Shown here piece after piece: positions 33,672-44,707 of a stretch of DNA of 64,000 bases. The DNA lies in assembly GCF_027943255.1 (NCBI RefSeq), contig NC_072892.1:159342792-159406791 (forward strand), read 5' to 3'. The translations under genes were made by a program, and so were the position numbers. How positions within the stretch are numbered: position 1 is the stretch's first letter; the number at the start of each line of letters is the position of its first letter. The notes under the pieces are model-generated. The model ran no database searches, was not told where the DNA came from, and saw nothing but the letters and a program-made list of their open reading frames with translations. Origin of the DNA: Anastrepha obliqua. Taxonomy: Eukaryota > Arthropoda > Insecta > Diptera > Tephritidae.

Positions 33672-36111
33672 ATGGCCGGAATAGCTCCTCTGTCTACCGG
33701 TGTTATTGAGGTAAATACATATAAATGCCCGGTTGTGAAATTATAGATATAAAGTTTTCTTATTTTTCCAATCGAATAGCGTATTATGCGGGGTGAGGAA
33801 GTGGATAAACCTGTCTTGCAGATACTGGGCACCAAGAAGATTACCGGCGGTGAAACAGATCGTCTCCGTTTATTAATTTCTGATGGAAAGTTTATCAACA
33901 GTTATTCCATGTTGGCTACCCAACTCAACCATTTGCATGCAGAGGGCAAACTTGCCGAGTACACTATAGTCCAAGTGGACAAGTATATAACATCTGTGGT
34001 TAATGGCAAAGATGCCGGCAAGTATGTAAATCCATAAATTCTATTATGCAAATTTTTCATATCGAATTTCTCTGTAGACGGGTATTAATCATACTGGAGT
34101 TAAGCGTACTAAATCCAGGGACGGTTGTCGGTAGAAAAATTGGGACGCCCGTATCGTACACGGAAGAAGCAGCAGCACAAAGTAATAAAGCTAGTTCGAG
34201 CAGCAGTAATGCTGCCGTGAAACCGCCCAGTGCTGCTGCAAATAACGCAAACAGAAATGACAAAAAAGCAACACTATACAACAACAATAACAGCTCATTC
34301 AGTCAGGATTTGAATTCAGGACTTACTAGTCCAATATCTAGCTTGAGCCCATACCACAATAAATGGGTTATTAAAGCACGCGTTACAGCTAAGAGCCCCA
34401 TGCGTACGTGGAGTAATGCAAAGGGTGAAGGAAAGCTTTTCAGCATGGATCTAATGGATGAATCTGGAGAGATTCGCGCGACCGCTTTCCGCGAGCAGGC
34501 TGACAAATTTTACGATATAATTGAAGTTGATCATGTTTACTATATATCGAAATGCCAACTTAAACCAGCAAATAAACAGTTTACCTCATTGAAAAACGAC
34601 TACGAAATGACGTTGACTGGCGAAACAATGATACAAGCATGCGAGGAAGATGATAATGACATACCAGAAATCAAGTATGATTTAGTACCCATATCGCAGG
34701 TGGCGAATCTGGAACCACGCACAGTTGTCGGTGAGTAGAAATTTGAGGACGATACGTCAATAAGTAAATCGTTTATACATTTTTCTCTTTTTCGCTTAGA
34801 TACAATTGGAGTATGCAAGGAAGTTAGTGAATTGCAAACCTTTACTTCTCGCACAACCAATAAAGAATTTAAGAAACGTGAGCTGACACTCGTCGATGCG
34901 AGCAATGCAGCTGTAAGTGAAAACAGAAAATCAAATTAAGCGTAAAAATATGAAACTTTGAAATTTTAAGGTGAATTTGACCTTATGGGGTGATGAAGCA
35001 GTTAACTTTGACGGCTACGTACAACCGGTGATTTTGGTAAAAGGTGCACGTGTGACGGAGTTCAATGGCGGCAAAAGCCTAAGCATGGGAAATGGTACTG
35101 TAATGAAAATTAACCCCGACATTTCAGAAGGTCATAAATTGCGTGGCTGGTTCGACAATGGCGGTGGTGAACATATTTCAAATATGATTTCGACCAGGTG
35201 TGTATTTGTACAATGCGTTCATTAATTGTGAAATAAAAAAACTAATAACATTTAATATTATATTATTTATCTCACAGAACCGGCGGTGCTGGTGGCGGCT
35301 TCAGCACCGAATGGTTGACATTCCACGAAGCGCGTGACCGAAATTTGGGCGCGGGCGATAAGGCGGATTACTTTCAATGCAAAGGTGTTGTTCATATTGT
35401 CAAGAGTCAAAATGCATTCTACAAGGCTTGCCCGCAGGCGGACTGCAATAAGAAGGTCATTGACGAGAACAATGGGCATTATCGTTGCGAGCGTTGTAAT
35501 GCTGTTTTCCCCAATTTCAAATATAGACTACTAATTAATGTAAGATTGTGGTGTTATTTTGAGTGCTTTGCCATTTGCATGTACTGTTTTTTCTTGCAAT
35601 TAGATGAGCGTTGGCGATTGGACCTCAAACCGCTGGGTTACTTGCTTCAGCGAAGTGGGTGAGCAGATGCTGAAGCGTTCGGCACAGGAGATTGGTGATC
35701 TTTTAGAAAACAACCCACCCGAAGGTGAAGAGGTGCTCTCGTCGATCAACTTCAATTCATACATTTTTAAATTGCGCAGTAAAATGGAAATGTTTGGTGT
35801 AAGTAACCAACCAAGTAACCTGTTGAGTGGCAGTGGTGGGCATAGTGCACTATATAATTATTGAAATAAGCGGATAGTTACAACACTGAGAAACTGCGAT
35901 GGTAGTGCAAAATGCCCAACTCTGTTGAGTTGTTTTTGTTTGCTCTGATGGGATTGCATTATTTCATAATATTTATGGCCTTTTTAATTTTGTTTAGGAT
36001 ATGCAACGTAATAAATTGACCGTACAATCAGTTGCTCCAGTAGACTACAAGGAGTATAACAAATATTTGATAAACAACCTGAAGGAGTTGACCGGTATTA
36101 ATAAAAATTAA
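33672..36111 (+). CDS. RpA-70: Replication protein A 70 kDa subunit
   Basis: Eight exons: 33672-33710, 33780-34021, 34078-34730, 34800-34912, 34971-35197, 35278-35539, 35604-35798 and 35998-36111. All have GT..AG introns and consistent phase, giving 614 residues, typical of RPA1. The order matches the family: an N-terminal OB fold (LSTGVIERIMRGEEVDKPVLQ across exons 1-2), a Ser/Ala/Asn-rich linker, then ssDNA-binding OB folds A, B and C (YHNKWVIKARVTAKSPMRTW; VNLTLWGDEA). The zinc ribbon of domain C uses C476, C481, C495 and C498. RPA binds single-stranded DNA in replication, repair and recombination in the nucleus. All introns are short. No lesion is seen. Confidence 0.97.
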
Positions 36112-36819
36112 AATTATACTCATTTAAATTGTTTAAGAGAATTATATTTACGTTCATTTTTATCTGCTCTTGTTATTAAAATATTAAAATATGTTTGTCA
36201 TAAAAAATAATACGCAGTCTATGATTTGTTTTGATTTTTTCCTACAAATAGAAATACTAACACTTTTGTATGTATGCCACATACGCTCTGGAATTAGGGA
36301 GGGAAAGGAGAAGGAAATTGAAACTTTAGTTTGGCAAAAATGAAATTCACTGCAAAGCTATGCTGGTTTTTTGATTTATCGAATGCAGATTTATGTTGGG
36401 GGGAAACACAGCTAAAATTAATTTTAAATGTGTGACATGTGATATGGTGAACAATTTGAGCAGCTAAACGAAAATCAGCTATTTTGTTTGTCAGCATTTC
36501 GCTGGCTTTCCAACGCCGTTAGCACAGTGCACGAATAATTTGTAAAACTAAAAAAAAAGTGCGAAATTATCAAAACGAGCATCGCTCAATGTACTTAAGG
36601 TCTGTTCATGAAGCAAAGAATTTGTAGTTGTTATAAATTATCAAGTTTTGTTGCTTATGTAGCCAAAAATATTGCAAAGTAGGGGAAAGTGGGAGAGCAA
36701 AATGACATTTCATTTTGAGGGGAAGTTTTAAGCTTTTACGAATTAAAATTTGCGAATTGAGTCAAAGTTCTAAATTTAAATGAAAATGGTGATTAAAATG
36801 GATAATGTTAGTAAATATA
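36112..36819. other. RpA-70 3' flank
   Basis: AT-rich. ATTATTTTTTATGAC near 36196 and nearby ATTAAAATATTAAAATATG could belong to the 3' UTR end, but I see no clear AATAAA site. No gene. Confidence 0.35.
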
Positions 36820-37089
36820 AGCCGCGTTTCATAATCATAAGACACCCCTGATTTTTCAAAGTATTTTAATTTATAGATTTCAGAGGAAAATAAAAAATTT
36901 TACACATCGATTAAAGTAACAAAAGTTATCTGTTTTATTACAGAATTTAGAACTTTTTTTAATACATAAAGAACATTTTTAGCAAATTTAGCAAAACTTT
37001 TTCCAGACGTTTTAAAATGATAAGACACTGTTTAATTAAAGTGATCGTTTAACAAAAGTATACTTTTTTCGAGTTTTTTTCTCTGTCGC

Positions 37090-37192
37090 CTAGAATATGT
37101 TAGTATTCTATGAAAGCACCATTTGTTTTAGCGACATAAAATAACCTCTTTTTCATCGATTCTGCTAAGTTTTTAAGTAAATTTACATTTAG
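37090..37192 (-). pseudogene. Tc3-like transposase C-terminal end
   Basis: The minus strand reads LKNLAESMKKRLFYVAKTNG then AFIEY and a stop, the usual Tc1/Tc3 C-terminus. It is separated from the rest of the transposase (38530 onward) by the inserted LINE. Confidence 0.7.
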
Positions 37193-37205
37193 AGAAGCCT
37201 ATTCT

Positions 37206-38516
37206 GTTGTTGTTGTTGTTTTAACAGTAATAGAAGCCCCGTCGGTGTAGGGTGTATCGCCGGTCGTCTTCGTCTGGCTCATCTAGAATTAGGTCCAGGA
37301 AACATGCTGCTTCGGCGGATTGGGTCCAGAGGGAGAGAGGTGTTACAGGGTTTGATTGAAAAGTAATGAGCCTTCCCGCGCGGAGCGTCTGCCAAGCGAT
37401 CAACCGAAACGGCTGGTGGGGGAAAATGATCGTTGGACCTTCCCCTTCCATTAGAAATCGGTCCCAGTTCATTGGCAACAGCGGTGCAGTCAACATCGCT
37501 CCGCGCGTGAAAGCTGTTTTAAAAGTGTGTTAGGATTTTGCAGTGGCGAAAATGCAGCGATCGTTGGAGTAACGTTACTCGATCAAATTTTGCATAAAGC
37601 TAAACAAAACGAGTACCGAAACCATTGGGCTACTCAAGGAGGCTTGCGGGGACCAATCTCTGTCCAGTGCCCAGGTAAAACGGTGGCACAAGTCGTTCAA
37701 GGAAGGCCGGGAGGACGTCGAAGACGAACAGCGATCTGGAAGGCCTTCGACGACGCAAACAGACGAAGATGTGAACCGGCATCGTCCACAAGGAGTTTGT
37801 ACCTCCAGGAAGCACTGTAAACGCGGCATTTTACAAAGAAGTGCTCCTTCGGCTGAAAAACCGCGTCGCCTGGGTTCGGCCCGACCTCGTGATCAATTGG
37901 ACCCTGCATTACGACAATGCGCCGGCGCACACCGCCTTCCTCTGCACCTCTGCATTGCCCAAGATGGGGGTTCCGATGCTTCCCCACCCTCCCTACAGCC
38001 CAGACCTGTCCCCTCCGGACTTCTTCTTGTTCCCGCGCCTGAAAAGAAAGCTGAAGGGGAGGCGTTTCGACTCCATCGAGGCGATCCAATAAACTGTGAT
38101 AACCTAATTGAACGCGATTCCGGCGGATCAGTTTAAGAAATGTTTCTTGCAGTGTAAGGACCGCTACCAGCGGTGTATTGACGCTCAAGGGTCCTATTTT
38201 GAAGAATATTAGTTGTAACCCAAAAGGTTTAATAAAACTGCTTAAAAAAATAAGGCTCATTACTTTTCAATCAAACCCTGTAGATGAGTTTGTTTTAAAG
38301 GGCATGTGAAAAGGTGGTTGGCGTCGTGCGGGGTGCCTTCACATTCAGGTCATATGTTTAGTATGTTCTGGATAAGTAGGAGTTTCACCAGCTACAGTAT
38401 CCAGAACGTAATTGTGCCAGTGTTACGCGTGTCTCACGGGGAAGCTGGAGCCCTTCATCTGCTATTGGTGGTGGTTGGACTCCGATTACGGCATTCAGTG
38501 GAGGGCAGCTTAAGAC
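37206..38516 (-). mobile_element. Jockey-like LINE 3' end nested in Tc3 and itself split by a mariner
   Basis: Minus-strand LINE sequence at 38281-38516 ([31 protein letters not shown]) continues at 37206-37345 (PLSLWTQSAEAACFLDL, ILDEPDEDDR) and ends in a CAACAACAACAA tail. The target duplication is AGAAGCCTATTCT (37193-37205) and AGAAGCCCATTCT (38517-38529), 13 bp with one mismatch. It is 5' truncated and the same family as the copy at 25115-26815. Confidence 0.9.
37346..38280 (+). mobile_element. Internally deleted DD34D mariner nested in the LINE
   Basis: Perfect inverted ends of about 28 bp begin CAGGGTTTGATTGAAAAGTA at both edges. TA duplications sit at 37344-37345 and 38281-38282. Removing the element restores GGTGTTAGATGAG, as found in the LINE copy at 25427. 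The remaining transposase reads SAQVKRWHKSFKEGREDVED and SGRPSTTQTDEDV, then jumps by deletion to STVNAAFYKEVLLRLKNR, HYDNAPAHTAF and HPPYSPDLSPPDFFLF (second and third catalytic Asp spaced 34). The region with the first Asp is lost, so it is non-autonomous. Confidence 0.92.
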
Positions 38517-38529
38517 AGAAGCCCATTCT

Positions 38530-39450
38530 CTCTTAATTGCCGTTTTAAGATCGTTGGTGTTGTCAAATTGGCGATCGTTGGCGTAAACTCTTCTGACGAA
38601 TATACCCCAAATGTTTTCTATTGGGTTTAGATCCGGAGAACACGCCGGCCAGTCCATAGTTTCTAAGGAACAATCGGTCAAATACTGCCTTGTTTCCCTG
38701 CTTACGTAGATTCGGGCGTTGTCTTGCTGAAAAACGAAGGGCACACATCCCGATTATCCTAAATAAAAGCAAGGAGACTATTTTTCAAAACGTTGTTGTA
38801 GTCCCCACTATTCAATCGCGGTGATGTTAACTGTATATCAAGAGTTGCTTTCGATGTAAATGCACCCCAAACCATAACAGAACCTCCACCGAAGTTGCGC
38901 TTGGAAAATAAGATGGGGCTCTTGCGCAAATCACTCCGATAATTTAAAAAACCATTGGGTGCATCAAGGTTCCATTTTTCGCATCGGAAAATATAACCTT
39001 CTTAAAAATTAATGTGAAATCGGGCAACATTAAAAATATTCCAATATCTTACTGTGTCCCAGTAGCTGGTGTCTAGGTGTTTTTCTGCAAACCGAAGACG
39101 CGCCAGCTTGTGCCTTGGCAAAAGATGAAGTCCTTTACTTATTTTCGATAATTTTAAATGATTGCATCTCTGTAATGTGCGCCAAACTGTTGTTTTTGAA
39201 ACCTTGTTTTGAACAACAGCGGCCAAGTTTGCGCAAGACTGACTCGAGTTAGAAGCTTTTCTTATGATTTCTCACTGTTCTCGACTTTATAGGGAGCATT
39301 TTCTTCCAACGGACTTCAAGGCTTGTTGTAATTCTCAGGACTCCGTTAAAAATTGCGGATAACACAACGACTTCTGCCTGTTTCTTTTGCAATTAATTTG
39401 ATTGACAAGCCTGAATCCTTGTAGACCAAAATTTTCCACGCTCCTCTTGT
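38530..39450 (-). pseudogene. Tc3-like transposase, N-terminal and catalytic parts
   Basis: Read on the minus strand: GLSIKLIAKETGRSRCVIRN (helix-turn-helix), VSKTTVWRTLQRCNHLKL, RHKLARLRFAEKH and APNGFLNYRSDLRKSPIL. Then come FGGGSVMVWGAFTSKATLD, FVFQQDNARIYVSRETRQYL and DWPACSPDLNPIENIWG. The last two blocks hold the second Asp and the Glu of the DDE triad. Frameshifts and a stop after AFI interrupt it. The C-terminus is displaced to 37090-37192. Confidence 0.85.
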
Positions 39451-39964
39451 GATAATATTGAGCCCCTCGGAATTTTAAGTTAAATTGAATAAAATTATAA
39501 TTAAAGTCATCCAAGACAACTATCTTCTATCCTTCTATCTCTTCAGAAGCTTTTTTTCGACCAGTGTCTTATCATTATGAAACGCCGAAAAGACTAGCAA
39601 AAGTGCAACTTCTTGGAAAAAGATATCGGTTCTACAAAATAGAGTGAGCTTTCGCAAGAGAACCAATTGATGGAAGTCTAACGCCAAATAAAAGCTACTC
39701 CGGAAAGTAAAAGCGAGCTTATGGCAGTTCAAAAATTTTATACCGAAGGTGTCTTATGATTATGAACCGTACTTTATTTTAGATAAAATTTATTTGAAGT
39801 CTCATATTAAACAGGAATCGACCAATGATTTAGAGGTATGTACTTCTGAACCACAGCCTCCAGTCACCGTTGCTGCAGTTACTGAAATATAAATCGAAAG
39901 CATTCAAGGTATATTTTGTGTTTTATATTTGTACTTCTTGATTATTGACTAATTTGGCAATATA

Positions 39965-41592
39965 CAGCCATGGACAGATAAATAGCACAAACGTGAACCT
40001 TATTTGTTAAGTTACGTTTTTAGTACGAACTCCGTTTTGATCAAATAAATTTGTTTGTTTACATTTATTACCGTTATTAAATTTATATTTATGCGAGGAA
40101 TTTACCGTTTTTTTTCGATGGAATTTTTTGCGTTCTATTTTATTTATGCCTATTGCTGTTTTGAAGTTGACATAAAAATAGCAGATTTTAACTTGTGCAG
40201 CGGAGAATATTGTTTTAGGGATTTTAGTATAATTTTTTGTTTCTCAAAATTTTAAAGTAATTACTAAAAATGGGACGTGGAAAACATTGCCCGCCGAAGA
40301 AAAGAGCTCTTATATACCGTATGAGTCAAAACGAAAAAAGCTATGCAGAAATAGCTGAAATGATGATGTGCTCTCGGAAAATGGTTAATGTTCTGAATTT
40401 AGTTAAGAAAGATTCATCCTATCTAAGCAAACAAACGAAAAGATAACCAAAGCCGCGAAAAACTGATGTTAATGTGGATAGAGCTATAATACGCAAAAGC
40501 AAAGCAGAACCGTTTAAGTTGCCACGGCAAATAATGCTTGAAATAAACCAAGAATCTGATGTACAGGTGTCCAGAAAGCGGCGACTTAACGATGCCCAAC
40601 TTAACGAAGCCCAACTGTTTGGCCGCATAAGCAGAAAAAAACCACTCCTCTCAAAAAGACATATCAAACACCGACTTGCCTTTGCAAAAGCCCACAAAGA
40701 CAAATCTATTCAGTTTTGGAAAAACGTACTTTGGACTGACGAAACCAAAATAAGTAGGATGCGGCCAGATAGGAAAACTATTGTACGTCGTCCAAAAAAT
40801 CAAGCGCTAAATCCTAGGTTCACAAAAAAGACTATTAAACACGGCGGCGGAAACATCATGGCTTGGGGAGCTTTTTCCTGCCATGGTGTTGGACCGAATG
40901 TTCGCGTGGTTGGTAAAATGGATAGATCTCAGTGTCTAGATATACTCCAGAATAAAATGGAGCCATTTGTGTTTGAGTTTATGCCATTAATTTGGACATT
41001 TAGGCAGGACAATGATCCAAAGCATACTGCTAAGGCAGTGAAGCAATGGCTTAGAAGAGAAAAAATTAATGTCCTGGATTGGCCGGTGCAGAGCCCTGAT
41101 CTCAATCCAATAGAAAATTTGTGGAATGACGTTAAGGTCAAAATCGGTAACAAAATTTTTAAAAATTTTGATGATTTGCAGGCCGCATTTGAGGAGGCTT
41201 GGTACTCGATTCCAAAGGAAAGATGCCACAAGCTTGTAGAAAGCGACGGCTTGAAGAAGTAATCAAAAACGGTGGATATAGTACAAAATACTAAACTGGT
41301 AAAACAATATTATTACTTAACTATGTATCTGATTTGTTCACTATTTTTGCTTTTATTTGGAATCTTTTAGGATGTGCTATTTATGTGTCCAGGAGGTTTC
41401 GTGAGATATCAACGTTCTCGTAAATTAAATCAGAACTGAAATTCTTTTTGACCATTTTTTTGTTTTAAAGTGAAAGTAAATAAGTTTTTTGTTTTTTATG
41501 TTGTTTTTTTCCTAATAAAAAATAATTATTTAAAAACATATTCAATTCTCTGCTTTCAAAGTCTAAATGTGCTATTTATATGACCAAGTCTG
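39965..41592 (+). mobile_element. Tc1-like transposon
   Basis: Inverted ends CAGCCATGGACAGATAAATA (left) and CAGACTTGGTCATATAAATA (right, reverse complement), both followed by GCACA, are flanked by TA at 39963-39964 and 41593-41594. The transposase at 40270-41262 has one premature stop. The right end lies only six bases from the DD41D mariner at 41599, including both TA duplications. Confidence 0.88.
40270..41262 (+). pseudogene. Tc1 transposase (DD34E) with a single in-frame stop
   Basis: The frame starts MGRGKHCPPKKRALIYRM, followed by a helix-turn-helix region (SYAEIAEMMMCSRKMV). It meets TAA at 40444-40446 (codon 59), then runs open to 41262. The catalytic blocks are intact: WTDETKI, FRQDNDPKHTA and SPDLNPIENLW, with 34 residues between the second Asp and the Glu. 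GGGNIMAWGAFS is also present. The total is 330 codons before the stop, a normal Tc1 length. One substitution separates it from an open frame, so it looks recently inactivated, or the stop is a sequencing error. Confidence 0.9.
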
Positions 41593-41598
41593 TATATA

Positions 41599-42903
41599 AC
41601 GGGTGATCAATTAAGAGGAGTTTTTTTCATTTGCGTTTTTTTTTACAGATCGCGCGCGAGTTGTGGCAAACTGTCATCGTGGATTTGTTGAACGGCGTTT
41701 GGCATTTCATCATGGAAAGACTCACACCGCAACAACGTCTACAAATTGTTCAACTGTATTATGAAAATCAGCGTTCTGTGACAAATGTTTTTCGTGCGCT
41801 TAGACCGCATTATGGTCAACATAATCGGCCTGCCTTAAACACTATTCGACATACCATCAACAAATTTGAATCCGAATATTCATTGGTGGATAATTCTCGA
41901 CCGAATAGACCACGTCCAGCAAGAAGCATTGAGAATATAGCGGCAGTAGCAGAGAGTGTACGTGAAAACCGCGATGAATCGATTCGGCACCGTTCTCAGC
42001 AACTTGGGCTGTCGTATGGAACAACTTGGTCAATTTTACGGAAGGATCTTCATTTAAAAGCATACAAAATACAGCTCGTACAAGAACTAAAGCCAAATGA
42101 CCTTCCTGCACATCACCGTTTTGCTGATTGGGCTCTTGAAAAGATTGAAGAAGATCCGCTGTTTTCGAGCAAAATTTTGTTCAGCGATGAGGCGCATTTC
42201 TGGCTCAATGGTTACGTTAATAAGCAAAATTGCCGTATTTGGGATGAAGAGCAACCAGAACAGGTTCAAGAGCTACCTTTACACCCAGAGAAAACAACGG
42301 TCTGGTGTGGTTTATGGGCTGGTGGAATCATCGGTCCATATTTTTTCAAAAATTATGATGGCCGCAACGTAACTGTGAATGGTGCTCGCTACTGTACCAT
42401 GATATCGGACTTTTTGCTACCTGAAATTGAATCTAATGATCTCTACGACACTTGGTTTCAACAAGACGGAGCCACTTGCCATACAGCTCGTGAAACAATG
42501 ACTTTATTGAGAAGTTATTTCGGAGAGCAGCTAATTTCACGTTTAGGACCTGTGAGTTGGCCACCAAGATCTTGTGATATCACACCTTTGGACTTTTTTC
42601 TTTGGGGATTCGTGAAGTCCAAGGTCTATGCTGATAAACCAGCTACGATTGAAGCTCTGGAAGCCAACATTACGCGTGTTATTCACGACATACCAGTCGA
42701 AATGTTCGAACGAGTGATTGAAAATTGGACCTTCAGAATGGACCACCTTAAGCGTAGTTGCGGCCAACATTTGAATGAAGTCATATTCAAAAAGTAAATG
42801 TCAAAGAATGTCCTTTCAAATGATAAATAAAGGTTTTGAACATAATTTACATTTTTGTTTTTTTTTAACTATTGAAAAAAGCACCTCATGATTGATCACC
42901 CGT
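41599..42903 (+). mobile_element. Full-length DD41D (rosa-like) mariner
   Basis: The left end ACGGGTGATCAATTAAGAGG and right end ACGGGTGATCAATCATGAGG (reverse complement) form inverted repeats of about 20-25 bp. They are flanked by TA at 41597-41598 and 42904-42905. It is 1305 bp with one open transposase frame. Related broken copies are at 13810-14293 and, more distantly, 49175-50105. Confidence 0.92.
41712..42797 (+). CDS. DD41D mariner transposase, apparently intact
   Basis: From ATG (MERLTPQQRLQIVQLYYENQ) the frame codes 361 residues without a stop. Upstream in-frame codons exist, but this ATG starts the conserved helix-turn-helix. Catalytic blocks are ILFSDEAHFWLNG, WFQQDGATCHTARET and WPPRSCDITPLDFFLWG. 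Counting residues between the second and third Asp gives 41, so this is the DD41D class, which I know as rosa, first described in tephritids. It ends LNEVIFKK. The protein would cut and paste the element at TA sites. Activity cannot be judged from sequence alone. Confidence 0.9.
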   Translation: MERLTPQQRLQIVQLYYENQRSVTNVFRALRPHYGQHNRPALNTIRHTINKFESEYSLVDNSRPNRPRPARSIENIAAVAESVRENRDESIRHRSQQLGLSYGTTWSILRKDLHLKAYKIQLVQELKPNDLPAHHRFADWALEKIEEDPLFSSKILFSDEAHFWLNGYVNKQNCRIWDEEQPEQVQELPLHPEKTTVWCGLWAGGIIGPYFFKNYDGRNVTVNGARYCTMISDFLLPEIESNDLYDTWFQQDGATCHTARETMTLLRSYFGEQLISRLGPVSWPPRSCDITPLDFFLWGFVKSKVYADKPATIEALEANITRVIHDIPVEMFERVIENWTFRMDHLKRSCGQHLNEVIFKK

Positions 42904-42944
42904 TACATACATGTCAGTCGGATGCAAGGAAAATATGAAAAAAG

Positions 42945-43915
42945 CTGTGATTGCTACAATAATACAGGGTCCGGCACTCGAAGGGTAACCAACTTCAGAC
43001 CGCTCGTGCAGTTGATACACGGGCTGCTATCTGTTAGTGGCATAAATGACAGTCCAAAGTATTGTTTACAAGCGCGCGGAAGCATTTTGCCGAGAGTAAA
43101 AGCGAAAAAGGAAATCAGTAATGGATTTCAAACGTATATTTGGCTAGAAAATCACAACCGCATAATGAAAAATTATCTCAAAGTCAAGCCTTACAAGATC
43201 CAAAGGGCGCATGATCTCATACCAAAGCAGTAACAATCAGACTTGAGCGAGCGAAGGAGTTGCTTCGTTTGGCCGAAAGTGGTTAATTTCCGAATATTGT
43301 GTTTTCTGACGAGAAAATTTTTCAAATTGAGCAATTCGAAAACTCCCAAAACGAAAGGGGTTTATTTGACCGACCGTTCATACGAGAATTTGAGTCATTG
43401 GCGGCAGGCGATTGGCTATCAGGAGGCAACACCCGCCACAGGTAATGATTTGGGCCGCTGTAACCGCAGATAGGCGCTCTCCAATGACTTTCAACGAGCC
43501 TGACGTTAAGGTAAGTGCGAAATATTATCAGGAAAGTAGTCTGGAGGTTGCTTTGAAGCTGTGGGCAGACAAACATTTCGGTGGCAGACCATGGACGTTT
43601 CAACAGGACTCCGCATCGTCTCACAAAGCTCGAGTGAACCAAGAATGGGTAAAAACCATGTTCCGAACTTCATAACGTCCACACAATGGTCCCCAAATTC
43701 ATCAAACGCGAATCCGATGGATTATTCTCGTTGGGCATTTTGCAGAGCAAAGTCTGAACTAAAAGATTCACCAGTCTCGAGGCGCTTAAAAAAGCCATTA
43801 TCTGCGAGTGCGCCAAAATACCTGCAAGTCACATTCGGGCATCATGCGATTAATTTCTGGACCGTCTCAAGGCTATAGTCAAGGCAAAAGGTGGTCATAT
43901 CGCGCAAAAGTAAAT
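42945..43915 (+). pseudogene. DD37D (mori/maT-like) mariner relic
   Basis: The sequence ACAGGGTCCGGCACTCGAAG near 42964 looks like its terminal repeat. Coding blocks in shifting frames are LKVKPYKIQRAHDLIPKQ, LTDRSYENLSH, HPPQVMIWAAVTAD, ADKHFGGRPWTFQQDSASSH, TSTQWSPNSSNANPMDYSRW and LEALKKAIICEWA-type sequence. Second to third Asp spacing is about 37 after allowing for a frameshift. Multiple frame breaks make it dead. No right terminus was identified before 43922. Confidence 0.75.
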
Positions 43916-43925
43916 TTATTCTTAA

Positions 43926-44527
43926 GGGGGAACGCCACTGTGAAAATTAAAAAAAATCGATTTTTTTTACATAAATTGTTAGTATAACTACTCAAGAAAA
44001 TGTGGTAAAAATTTTAAAGCGAAATTCGCTTTATTCCCGATTCTATGTGCACTTAAGTGAGCGCCCGTCGGTTCGGCGCCGTAGCGCTTACGATACGATG
44101 CTTTATTTCAAATGCGTTTTTCTCGAAGACTAATGAACCGATTTTAATTTTATTTTTTTCAAAATTAAAAAAAATGGTGAAAAACACACATCGAAATTCA
44201 AATCACCACCATTTTGTCAAAAAAAAAAAAAAAAAAAAAACAGAACGGCTACGTATAACGATAGCCACTATTGTGTAGATTAATAAAATTTTTTGATTTC
44301 AGATGATTATTCATTACTGTCACCAGATGACGCCATTTTTTTTTAACTCGCTACATTTATTTACATAAATTTGTCAATTTTCAATATTTTTTTATAAAAA
44401 TTTACATCAACAGTTTAATACATATATAATAAATTGCCTTTTGTCTGATCCTCGAGTAATTATTCCTACTTACATAAAAAAAAATTCTCAAAAATCGACT
44501 ATTTTTTTACCCCCACAGTGGCGTTTT
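43926..44527 (+). repeat. TTAA-bounded core-family element E (right end truncated)
   Basis: TTAA at 43922-43925 is followed by GGGGGAACGCCACTGTG. The inverse CCCCCACAGTGGCGTT ends at about 44525 and runs straight into a SINE, so the right TTAA is lost. The core reads CAAATGCGTTTTTCTCGAAG, then ACTAATGAACCGATTTT, near 44110-44150. Confidence 0.75.
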
Positions 44528-44707
44528 TTATGAGGAGCTTTTTCATGGCAGAAATACACTCGGAGGTTTGCCATTGTCTACCGAGCGGCGACCGCTATTA
44601 GAAAAAACTTTTTCTTTAATTTGGTCTTTCACCGAGATTTAATCCTACGTTCTCTCTGAAATCCGAATGGTTCTCACGCACCTACCCATTCGGCTACGGC
44701 GGCCGAA
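44527..44707 (-). repeat. tRNA-derived SINE, copy 2
   Basis: The minus strand begins with a tRNA-like head: CGCCGTAGCCGAATGGGTAG resembles an A box, and the B-box position reads GGATTAAATC, a decayed GGTTCGAATC. The body AATGGCAAACCTCCGAGTGT follows. Its 3' part is cut off at the junction with element E. Confidence 0.8.

Larger units (their letters stand above)
36820..39769 (-). mobile_element. Tc3-like transposon split by a LINE (composite)
   Basis: The ends match in inverse orientation: TTCATAATCATAAGACACC at 36829-36847, with its complement at about 39748-39766. A second copy of the motif (ATGATAAGACACTG) sits about 185 bp inside each end, at 37013-37029 and 39563-39581. Two transposase-binding sites per long inverted repeat, about 180 bp apart, is the architecture known for C. 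elegans Tc3. The transposase lies on the minus strand and is split by the insertion at 37206-38516. Exact TA duplications are unclear on the left because the last few bases differ. Confidence 0.75.

Noticed and set aside
44222..44240. CRISPR or other prokaryotic features
   Set aside because: The window is clearly eukaryotic (spliced genes), and tandem repeats here are minisatellites or homopolymers with no spacer logic.
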